Positions 41,604 through 48,377 of a DNA stretch of 64,000 nt are shown piece after piece. Position 1 is the stretch's first letter; each line of letters begins with the position of its first letter. Below the pieces are notes generated by a model. It made no database searches, had not been told where the DNA came from, and saw only the letters and a list, made by a program, of their open reading frames with translations. The translations under genes and the position numbers were made by a program. Origin of the DNA: M3007 sp964621185 (GTDB lineage Bacteria > Bacteroidota > Bacteroidia > Chitinophagales > Saprospiraceae); NCBI GenBank assembly GCA_964621185.1, contig CAZULM010000004.1:1-64000 (forward strand), read 5' to 3'.

Positions 41604-41996
41604 ATGCACGACAAACATAAATCACTCATCAACACCCCCAACGCCCCCTTGCCTATCGGCCCTTACAACCAGGCCACCGCGTTCAACGGCCTGTTGTTCG
41701 TCTCCGGCCAGATCGCCATCGACCCGGCCACGGGAGAACTGGTGCTCGACAACATCGAGACCGAGACCCATCAGGTGCTGAAAAATGTGAAAGCTATCCT
41801 AGAAGCTGCGAGCAGCAGCCTGGAGCAGGTGCTGAAGGCCAGCGTGTTTGTGAAAGACATGAACATGTTCGGCCGCATCAACGCCGTTTATGGGGAGTAT
41901 TTCAAGCCCGAATTTGCTCCGGCGCGCGAGCTGGTACAGGTGTCGGAACTGCCCAAATTTGTCAACATCGAAATTTCCGTCATTGCAACGGTATAA
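41604..41996 (+). CDS. ridA: RidA family reactive enamine/imine deaminase
   Basis: A 130-aa RidA/YjgF protein that hydrolyses reactive 2-aminoacrylate-type enamines. The conserved PLPIGPYNQATAFNG, FVSGQIAIDPATGEL and the C-terminal PARELVQVSELPK (Arg contacting the carboxylate) and VNIEISVIATV are present. The start at ATG 41604 matches family length; the open frame upstream runs through the hairpin element. trpS begins 10 bases after its stop. Confidence 0.95.
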   Translation: MHDKHKSLINTPNAPLPIGPYNQATAFNGLLFVSGQIAIDPATGELVLDNIETETHQVLKNVKAILEAASSSLEQVLKASVFVKDMNMFGRINAVYGEYFKPEFAPARELVQVSELPKFVNIEISVIATV

Positions 41997-42006
41997 TAAA
42001 AAGCTC

Positions 42007-43011
42007 ATGAAAAACGTACTCTCTTGCGTCCAGCCTACCGGCGACCTGCACCTCGGCAACTACTTCGGCGCGGTACAGAACTGGGTGCGCTTGCAGGCCG
42101 ACTACAAATGCCGCTATGGCGTGGTCGATTACCATTCCATGACCATGCCCTACGATCCCGTAAAGCTGCGGGAAAACACCTGGAAAATGGCATTTTACCT
42201 GCTGGCTTGCGGGGTCAAAGTAGAGAACCTTTTTATCCAAAGCTTAGTGCCGGAACACGCCGAACTGTCCTGGATATTGAACTGCACCACCAGCTACGGC
42301 GAACTGACGCGCATGACGCAGTTCAAGGACAAAGTGGACCAACTGCACGATGCCGACAAGGATGCTTTCGTGAGCGCCGGACTGTTTGCCTACCCGGTGC
42401 TGCAGGCAGCCGATATATTGATCTACCACGCCGATTACGTGCCGATCGGGAAAGACCAGGAGCAGCACCTCGAGCTTTCGCGCAACATTGCGCAGCGCTT
42501 CAACCACCAGTTTAGAAAAGAATATTTCATCCACCCCGAGCCGCTGTTCACCGAAACGCCAAAGATTCTTTCGCCCGCCGACCCAACCCGGAAAATGAGC
42601 AAAAGCCTGGGCGAAAAGCACTACATCAACCTCTTTGGCGAGGAAGACCGCGTGCGCAAGCAGATCAAGTCGGCAGTGACCGACACGGGCGAAGCCGTGG
42701 CCGGGGAAATGAGCCCGGGCGTGAAGAACCTGTTCGAGCTCCTGCGCGCATGCGAGGCCCTGGAGGCCCATGCCTCCCTGATGGCCGATTACCAGGCGGG
42801 CGCCCTCAAATATTCCGACCTGAAAGCCGCCGTTGCCGATGCCGTAGTGGGGCTTATCAACCCTTTCCGGGAGCGCTTTGCCGAGCTGCAAGCCGATAAA
42901 AAGGCCGTGAAAAGCCAGGTGCAGGATTCCAGCGCCGAAATCAGGCAGCGGGCGCAACAGACCTTGAAGGAGGTAAGGGAGATAACAGGCTTGGGGTCGT
43001 TGAGGCAATAG
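42007..43011 (+). CDS. trpS: tryptophanyl-tRNA synthetase
   Basis: A 334-aa class Ic synthetase charging tRNA-Trp. The HIGH-like motif is PTGDLHLGNYFGAV and the KMSKS motif is TRKMSKSLGEKHYI. QAADILIYHADYVPIGKDQ and VRKQIKSAVTD are also typical. The start at ATG 42007 gives the normal N-terminus (MKNVLSCVQPTG); the frame extends upstream within ridA and is ignored. It probably forms a transcription unit with ridA and scpA. Confidence 0.97.
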   Translation: MKNVLSCVQPTGDLHLGNYFGAVQNWVRLQADYKCRYGVVDYHSMTMPYDPVKLRENTWKMAFYLLACGVKVENLFIQSLVPEHAELSWILNCTTSYGELTRMTQFKDKVDQLHDADKDAFVSAGLFAYPVLQAADILIYHADYVPIGKDQEQHLELSRNIAQRFNHQFRKEYFIHPEPLFTETPKILSPADPTRKMSKSLGEKHYINLFGEEDRVRKQIKSAVTDTGEAVAGEMSPGVKNLFELLRACEALEAHASLMADYQAGALKYSDLKAAVADAVVGLINPFRERFAELQADKKAVKSQVQDSSAEIRQRAQQTLKEVREITGLGSLRQ

Positions 43012-43063
43012 TGCCGTTTAGCAAAACAATTGCCATCTATCTCATTATCAAATAGTTCACGTA

Positions 43064-43828
43064 ATGTCCAATGCTGTGAACGACACATTCACCATAAAAC
43101 TGCCCGTTTTCGAGGGCCCGTTCGACCTGCTCCTCTTCTTCATCGAGCGGGACGAGCTGGATATCTACAACATCCCCATCGCGAAAATAACCGACGATTT
43201 TCTGGCCTACCTCAGCCAGATGGAAGAGATGAACGTGGACCTGGCCTCGGAGTTTATCGTGGTGGCGGCCACCCTCATGCGCATCAAGGCCAAGCTGCTC
43301 CTGCCCCGCAAGCAACTCGACGACGAGGGCAACGAAATAGACCCCCGGCATGAATTGGTGGAGCGCCTGCTCGAGTACAAACGCTACAAAAGCGTGCTGG
43401 AAGAGCTGCGCCGGCTCGAAGAAGTACGCGCTTTTATGAACCCCCGCGGCTACGCCAGCACCGAGCTGCGCAAGCTCGCCGAGCACGCCCTGGCAGATGC
43501 CGAGATGGAGTCCGTTACGCTCTACAAGCTGCTGCGGGTATTTGAGCGATTGGTATCCAAGTTTGAAGAAGACAAAAAAGCCAAGCGCGTCCACACGGTC
43601 TATAATTACAATTACACCATCCAGGAGCAGCGCGCGTACATTATCGGCAAGCTCGAAAAAGGGGAAAGGAGGAATTTCGAGAGCATATTCTTTGCACTCG
43701 AAAACAGGATTCACGCCGTGGTCACGTTCCTGGCCTTGTTGGAATTGCTGAATGCGCAGGAGGTGACGTTGATTCAAGGAGAGGGTATCAATAATTTTTG
43801 GTTGACGTTGCCAGAGGAAAACATATAG
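43064..43828 (+). CDS. scpA: segregation and condensation protein A
   Basis: A 254-aa ScpA kleisin linking SMC heads for chromosome organisation. The N-terminal FEGPFDLLLFFIERDELDIYN and IPIAKITDDFLAYL are diagnostic, followed by EFIVVAATLMRIKAKLLLP and a C-terminal winged helix (IFFALENRIHAVVTFLALLELL). The partner scpB is not in this window. It follows trpS by 52 bases on the same strand. Confidence 0.95.
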   Translation: MSNAVNDTFTIKLPVFEGPFDLLLFFIERDELDIYNIPIAKITDDFLAYLSQMEEMNVDLASEFIVVAATLMRIKAKLLLPRKQLDDEGNEIDPRHELVERLLEYKRYKSVLEELRRLEEVRAFMNPRGYASTELRKLAEHALADAEMESVTLYKLLRVFERLVSKFEEDKKAKRVHTVYNYNYTIQEQRAYIIGKLEKGERRNFESIFFALENRIHAVVTFLALLELLNAQEVTLIQGEGINNFWLTLPEENI

Positions 43829-43881
43829 CCGCTGGTAAATAGGAGGCAACAATCTTGGCAGTAAATAATTGCTTTTTCTAT

Positions 43882-44337
43882 ATGGTGCAAATCGTCGATT
43901 GGGAACCCCGCTACCAGGAAGCCTGGAAATCCCTCAACATCGCCTGGATAGCCAAGGATTACGAGGTGGAGCAGATCGACCTCGACACCCTCGACTTCCC
44001 GGAAAAGTATTTCATCAACGGCGGCGGCGCGGTGCTGCTGGCGGAAAAAGACGGTGAAATCATCGGCACTGTGGCCTTACAGCCCTTTGGAAACGGGGTG
44101 CTTGAATTAGCCAAGATGACCGTCGCCGAATCGGCCCGCGGGCTGAAAATTGGTGAAATGCTGGGCATCGCTGCCCTCGAGCGCGCGCGGGCGCTGGGCG
44201 CGAAAAAAGTGTTCCTGCTTTCCAACACCAAAGCCTACCAGGCCATCAACCTGTACTTCAAGCTGGGCTTCCGCTGCGTGGCCTTAGACAGCACGGAGTT
44301 CAAGCGGGCGAATATTCAGATGGAAATAAGCTTTTGA
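43882..44337 (+). CDS. GNAT family N-acetyltransferase
   Basis: A 151-aa GNAT. The acetyl-CoA-binding motif is LAKMTVAESARGLKIGEMLG (Q/R-x-x-G-x-G/A type). A preceding strand IIGTVALQPF and the C-terminal AINLYFKLGFRCVAL are also typical. The substrate is unknown. The start at ATG 43882 is preferred to an upstream TTG at 43855. The stop is immediately followed by an ATTCCGC-type array. Confidence 0.92.
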   Translation: MVQIVDWEPRYQEAWKSLNIAWIAKDYEVEQIDLDTLDFPEKYFINGGGAVLLAEKDGEIIGTVALQPFGNGVLELAKMTVAESARGLKIGEMLGIAALERARALGAKKVFLLSNTKAYQAINLYFKLGFRCVALDSTEFKRANIQMEISF

Positions 44338-44369
44338 GTGCGGAATGCGGAGTGCGGAATGCGGAATGA
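44338..44369. repeat. GCGGAAT heptamer array (inverse of ATTCCGC)
   Basis: GTGCGGAATGCGGAG, then TGCGGAATGCGGAATG begins at the base after the GNAT stop. It is the inverted partner of 44463-44493. Confidence 0.9.
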
Positions 44370-44462
44370 GCACATCATTTGTGCCAGTTTTGGCACCCTA
44401 CTTCGGCACTCTTGGCCAAGCTGCCGAAGCGGAATGCCAAACAAAAGCCGTGAGGACGTGCC

Positions 44463-44493
44463 CATTCCGCATTCCGCACTCCGCACTCCGCAT
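44463..44493. repeat. ATTCCGC heptamer array
   Basis: CATTCCGCATTCCGC, then ACTCCGCACTCCGCAT ends at the stop codon of the minus-strand AAA-M41 gene. With 44338-44369 it makes a stem of about 30 bp around a 93-base structured loop between convergent genes. Confidence 0.9.
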
Positions 44494-46374
44494 TCACTTC
44501 ATCTTTCCCACATAATCCGGCAAATGCAGATACCCTTCTGCCCGGATCGCCGCCTCAAGCCCGAACTGCGCCGCCACGGCGGCCACGTCTTTGGCCTCCA
44601 TGCTGCCTTTCTCGTTGAGCACATTTGCAAGTTCCAGCAGGAAACCGTGGTGTTTTTTTAGCAGCACCTGGGTTTCTTTCACCATACCCGCGATCATCGT
44701 TTCCACGTCTTTGTCCGTTTTGAACTTGTCCATGGCATGGGCGTATTCCAGCGCGTAGTAAGCCTGGTAGCGCTCGTCGAAGCCATAGCGGCGGATGTAG
44801 TCCATGGCGAGTATCGACACGTTTTCGCGGTCGTTGATGCGGCCGATGGTGGCGTTGGCCTCGCCAAAGATGATCTCTTCGGCTATGCCTCCTGCCAGGA
44901 ACACGGTGATTTTTTTCAGGATATTTTCCTTGGTCTCGTATATCTCGTGCGGGAAGGTGAAGCCGGAGGCGTAGCTGCTGGCCACCTTCGACTTGAGCTG
45001 CAGGGGCGCTAAGCCGAACAGCACCACGTAGGCCACGGCATGGCCGGCCTCGTGCACGCTCACGTTGGCCACCACGTCGGCGATATTGCCCTCCCGTATC
45101 TTGTCGATGCGGCCCACAAAGGGTATCTCGATGGGCTTGCCGCCGATCACCGTGGTGATTTTCTGGGCAACATTGTTGTAATCGATGAAAAATTCGCTGC
45201 ATTCGCAGTTCAGGCACTCGAACAGGAACTTGCTGAGGTTGGTCTCCAGAATATCGGTCACGCTGCTGAACACGGGCCGCACCCCCTGCACCGGGAATAC
45301 GCCGTTGCGGTAGATCAACTTGTAGATGTTCTCGCTGATGCCAATCTTCACTTCAAAGCTCTGTTCGGCCTTGGCTAATATTTTCCCCACTTCTTTGCGG
45401 ATCAGCGCCTCGAAATCGGCTTTCCGCAGGCTTGGGTAGATCAGGTGTATGTTGCCGAAACGCGCCACCTGTTCGGGCCGGAACCGCCGCGTCAGGGCGT
45501 TTTTGATATCAACGGCTGTTATTTTTTTGGTAAAAGCGTGGTAAATGTCCGCGTCCACCTCGCTGTCGGAGGTATGGGTGGCCATTTGGAAAGCTTCATC
45601 CAGGTTGCCGCTTATGAGGATCAGGGTTTGAGAATAATCCACCGGTTCATACACCCGCCGCTTGCTTTTGGCTTCCAGTATCAGGTCGAGCATCTGCTTT
45701 TTGCTCATGTCGGCGATGTCCACCACGTCTTCTTCCAGTTCCAGCATTTTTTTGAGGTTTCGGGCCTCCCAGATGCCCACGCTGTCGTGCATGGGGTCGT
45801 CGTTCAGGGGCTGGCCGTCGCTGCCTGCCTTGCGGCTGCGCTGCCGCTGGTTGAACATGAAGTCGGAGATGTAATAGTCAAAATCCTCTTTTTCGCGCCG
45901 GGCCAGGCGGCCGTCGCTGAGCAGTTCCCAGAAGTCGTTGAACTTGGTGCTTTGCACCGGCGAGCCTTCCGAATCGATGGTATAGAAGCGCTGTATCTCG
46001 TCGAACAGCACAATGGACGGCTTGCCATCCACGATCCCGTTGGCGTTGAGGATGGCGCTGACGCTGCTGAAGTACGTGGTGTTGTCGGTGTTGCCCAGTT
46101 CCACCTCGGCGAAATGCTCCTGAAAATCCAGGTACTGCACGAGCTTGCGGACGAGGTCGGTTTTGCCCACGCCGGTCATGCCCCAAAGGCAAACGATGAT
46201 GGGCCGCGTGAGGATTTCGGGCATGAGGTACCATATCTGAATATAGTCCAACAAGCTATCGACAATTTCGTCTATGCCGACAAAATCTTCCTTCAGGCGC
46301 ACGCGCAGGAGCTCGAGTGCGGCTCGGCGCTCCCGGATGCGGTTTTTGTCCAAGGCTATTTTTTGCTTTTCCAT
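44494..46374 (-). CDS. soluble AAA+ ATPase fused to M41 (FtsH-like) metallopeptidase
   Basis: A 626-aa protein without TM segments, unlike FtsH. The AAA+ module has Walker A GMTGVGKT (65-72), Walker B PSIVLFDEIQRF (about 120) and later TLILISGNLDEAF and ALTRRFRPEQVARFG, closer to the Clp/HslU type than to FtsH. An AAA lid is followed by an M41 peptidase: zinc motif HEAGH (441-445), GFTFPHEIYETKENIL, VFLAGGIAEEIIFGEANATIG, and Asp in RINDRENVSILAM for the third ligand. All catalytic parts look intact. It should be a cytosolic ATP-dependent protease. The start at ATG 46374 has no earlier in-frame alternative of note. Convergent with the GNAT gene and divergent from a lipoprotein. Confidence 0.88.
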   Translation of the reverse strand: MEKQKIALDKNRIRERRAALELLRVRLKEDFVGIDEIVDSLLDYIQIWYLMPEILTRPIIVCLWGMTGVGKTDLVRKLVQYLDFQEHFAEVELGNTDNTTYFSSVSAILNANGIVDGKPSIVLFDEIQRFYTIDSEGSPVQSTKFNDFWELLSDGRLARREKEDFDYYISDFMFNQRQRSRKAGSDGQPLNDDPMHDSVGIWEARNLKKMLELEEDVVDIADMSKKQMLDLILEAKSKRRVYEPVDYSQTLILISGNLDEAFQMATHTSDSEVDADIYHAFTKKITAVDIKNALTRRFRPEQVARFGNIHLIYPSLRKADFEALIRKEVGKILAKAEQSFEVKIGISENIYKLIYRNGVFPVQGVRPVFSSVTDILETNLSKFLFECLNCECSEFFIDYNNVAQKITTVIGGKPIEIPFVGRIDKIREGNIADVVANVSVHEAGHAVAYVVLFGLAPLQLKSKVASSYASGFTFPHEIYETKENILKKITVFLAGGIAEEIIFGEANATIGRINDRENVSILAMDYIRRYGFDERYQAYYALEYAHAMDKFKTDKDVETMIAGMVKETQVLLKKHHGFLLELANVLNEKGSMEAKDVAAVAAQFGLEAAIRAEGYLHLPDYVGKMK

Positions 46375-46435
46375 ATCAGGGACAAAGAAACGAAAGGTTT
46401 TTGGGGAAAGTTCCCATCAGGTGTGTCCTGCGGGT

Positions 46436-46443
46436 TACTTTTG
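46436..46443 (+). promoter_or_regulatory. TAnnTTTG promoter box for the lipoprotein at 46497
   Basis: TACTTTTG, 53 bases before the ATG at 46497. Confidence 0.55.
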
Positions 46444-46452
46444 TGGGGTGGC

Positions 46453-46496
46453 CAAATTATCACATTTTCAAATTATCACATTATCACATTAAAAAC
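46453..46496 (+). repeat. TATCACAT-type leader repeat
   Basis: CAAATTATCACATTTTC, then AAATTATCACATTATC, then ACATTAAAAAC ends at the ATG at 46497; third copy of the leader type seen before 9684 and 28118. Confidence 0.8.
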
Positions 46497-46817
46497 ATGC
46501 GTTTCCTCCCAATCCTCCTGGCCTTTTCTTTCTTTTTTTCCTGCCAAGGCAATGCGCCCGAAAAACGCAGCGACAGCACCGCGCGGGCAGTTTGCAGTTG
46601 TACGGCAAAATTACTGGAATTGAACAAACAAGCGGCGGCCTCCACCGGCGCCATCGACTTTGAGGGCATACAGCGGGCATTCGACGAGGCCAGGACCTGC
46701 ATCGCCCTGCAAAAGATCAAGCCGGAAGAAGTGCCGGAGCTGGAAAAGGCGCTGGAGGTGCTTTGCCCGGAGCTGGCGAAGGAGCAGGAGCTTTTGGCGG
46801 AGCTGGTTGGGGACTAA
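46497..46817 (+). CDS. small putative lipoprotein
   Basis: A 106-aa protein with a short signal ending in a lipobox (AFSFFFSCQGN). The mature part is helical and has paired Cys (AVCSCTAKLLELNKQ; TCIALQKIKPEEV; VLCPELAKEQELL), suggesting disulfides or metal binding. No family is recognised. The start is fixed by the leader repeat that touches the ATG. Divergent from the AAA-M41 gene. Confidence 0.65.
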   Translation: MRFLPILLAFSFFFSCQGNAPEKRSDSTARAVCSCTAKLLELNKQAAASTGAIDFEGIQRAFDEARTCIALQKIKPEEVPELEKALEVLCPELAKEQELLAELVGD

Positions 46818-46934
46818 TGCCACAGGTTGGCAAATTTACCATATTGCAATAGACATTTAACCTTCTTGCCGCGAAACATGCTCGTTTGGTTGGCCATGTT
46901 TCGCGGCCAGTTTTTCCCACCAAAATTTTCTCCC

Positions 46935-47477
46935 ATGAAATATTCTATTTGCCTGCTTACAGCCATGATTATCTTTACGGCATGTGACAAAAAAACTGAT
47001 GTTGAGCCTGTTTTGGCAGAGGATTATTGGGGCGGAGCGAGTGCTGAAAAAGACGGTGAGGCCTGGATTGCATATCCAGCATGCTGGATTAACTTAATTG
47101 ATAAAAAAAACATTGTAATTGAGATCGATTCCTTTGCCAAAGGTCAGAGACTATATTATTTGAAAGAGTCGTTGGTCATTGATAAAATTCCTCCTATGTC
47201 TGGCACCTACCAAGTCGAAAAATCATTTGTCGATACAGCCGGCACCAACGCCCATTTCAGCTATTGGAACTACGACGAGCTTTTAGGCATCTACAACATT
47301 CTGGAATCAGACAGCGCCACGAACCGGGTTACCTTGGCTTCTTATGATACGCTGACGAAAGAGATCAAGGGTTCTTTCAACCTGACTTTCCTGGCACAGA
47401 CAAGGTCTTTTCCTGAGGCCCCAGATACGGTTCGGTTCAAGAACGGTACGTTTCACGGGAAGGTGGTAAAGAAATAA
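46935..47477 (+). CDS. putative lipoprotein, unknown function
   Basis: A 180-aa protein with signal and lipobox (LLTAMIIFTACDKK). The mature part is beta-rich with LAEDYWGGASAEKDGEAWIA, KIPPMSGTYQVEKS, LASYDTLTKEIKGSFNLTF and VRFKNGTFHGKV, a pattern common among Bacteroidota lipoproteins of unknown role. The ATG at 46935 starts the signal peptide; the upstream frame extension has no such feature. It ends one base before the convergent dipeptidase gene. It is somewhat AT-rich compared with its neighbours. Confidence 0.75.
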   Translation: MKYSICLLTAMIIFTACDKKTDVEPVLAEDYWGGASAEKDGEAWIAYPACWINLIDKKNIVIEIDSFAKGQRLYYLKESLVIDKIPPMSGTYQVEKSFVDTAGTNAHFSYWNYDELLGIYNILESDSATNRVTLASYDTLTKEIKGSFNLTFLAQTRSFPEAPDTVRFKNGTFHGKVVKK

Positions 47478-48143
47478 CTATTCTGAACACGGCCACACAT
47501 AATCCGACAACGGGAACGACTTCCCCCGGTACGAAAAATGCCACCACTCAGTGCGGATGCCCTGAAACCCGACGGCTTCCATCGTTTCCTGCAATAGCCG
47601 GCGGTTTTTGAGCACGGCAGCGGGCAGCTTCATGTTGTCGCTGTGGGCTTCCACGCCAAAAAAGTCGTATTCCGTGCCCATGTCGAGCTCTTTCCCCTGG
47701 GCGTCCACGATGGTGAGGTCAACGGCGGCGCCGCGGCTGTGCATGGAGCCTTTGGCGGGCGGGCTCACGTAATCGGGGTTCGGTACCTTGTCCCAGAGCC
47801 GCTGCTGGTAGGGCCGAGGGCGGTAGCAGTCGAACATCTTGAGCGCCAGGCCCTTGGGCTTCAGCAGGGCATTGGCCTTTACAATGGCGGCGGCGGCTTC
47901 GGGCCGGAGCAGACAGCGCGGGCAATCGTATATTTTGGCCTTGGTGAAATTGTTGTCGGTGGCGTAGCGGATGTCGAGCCGGATGCTCGGGTCGAGGGCA
48001 GCCACGTCGCGGAAGGCGTCGGCCTCGTTTCGAGGCTGGCCTGAGGGCGCCTGGGATTTTTGGTGCGATTGATTTTTTTTCTGTGCTGTTGCGTGAAATG
48101 TCACAAGGCACAGGAGAAGCAGTATGTTGGCGCATTTTGTCAT
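47478..48143 (-). CDS. D-alanyl-D-alanine dipeptidase (VanX/DdpX family)
   Basis: A 221-aa M15D peptidase that cleaves D-Ala-D-Ala. A signal peptide (ILLLLCLVTFHATAQ) indicates periplasmic location. Zinc and catalytic motifs: SMHSRGAAVDLTIVD (first His and Asp) and RTEWWHFSYRG (catalytic Glu and second His). RLDIRYATDNNFTKAKIY and MFDCYRPRPYQQRLWD are family-typical. The periplasmic form probably recycles peptidoglycan dipeptides rather than giving vancomycin resistance; no vanHA genes are present. Confidence 0.93.
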   Translation of the reverse strand: MTKCANILLLLCLVTFHATAQKKNQSHQKSQAPSGQPRNEADAFRDVAALDPSIRLDIRYATDNNFTKAKIYDCPRCLLRPEAAAAIVKANALLKPKGLALKMFDCYRPRPYQQRLWDKVPNPDYVSPPAKGSMHSRGAAVDLTIVDAQGKELDMGTEYDFFGVEAHSDNMKLPAAVLKNRRLLQETMEAVGFQGIRTEWWHFSYRGKSFPLSDYVWPCSE

Positions 48144-48151
48144 ATATCCAA

Positions 48152-48195
48152 GATTCTATTGATTTGCGAGATTTTCAGGAGGGGACATATTGGTT
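48152..48195 (-). repeat. copy of the ~50-bp AAATCCTGGT interspersed repeat
   Basis: On the minus strand it reads CCAATATGTCCCCTCC, TGAAAATCTCGCAAATC, AATAGAATCTTGG, matching the copy at 34237-34292 with few changes. Confidence 0.75.
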
Positions 48196-48231
48196 TTCAC
48201 GGATTTACCTCTGATCATTTTTGGTTGGGTA

Positions 48232-48336
48232 TATACCTCACGCCGCTTGGTTTTGTGCATGCCGATCTTTGTAATCAATTGAACATCAGTTGAATCAATC
48301 ATACTCAATCACAAAAATCAGGCGAATCATAGTATA
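48232..48336 (+). repeat. 105-bp dispersed repeat, copy B
   Basis: Three differences from copy A at 40214-40318, same length and orientation. It lies between the dipeptidase start and the end of the cyclase/AAA gene. Confidence 0.95.
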
Positions 48337-48377
48337 ATTTGCAACAACAGCGCTGTCGATGGCGAGCATCAGGCGCC

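Noticed and set aside
44338..44661. Plus-strand frame after the GNAT gene
   Set aside because: Composed of the heptamer array and antisense of the AAA-M41 3' end.
47478..48143. Vancomycin resistance operon
   Set aside because: Only a VanX-like dipeptidase with signal peptide is present; no vanH, vanA or vanRS.
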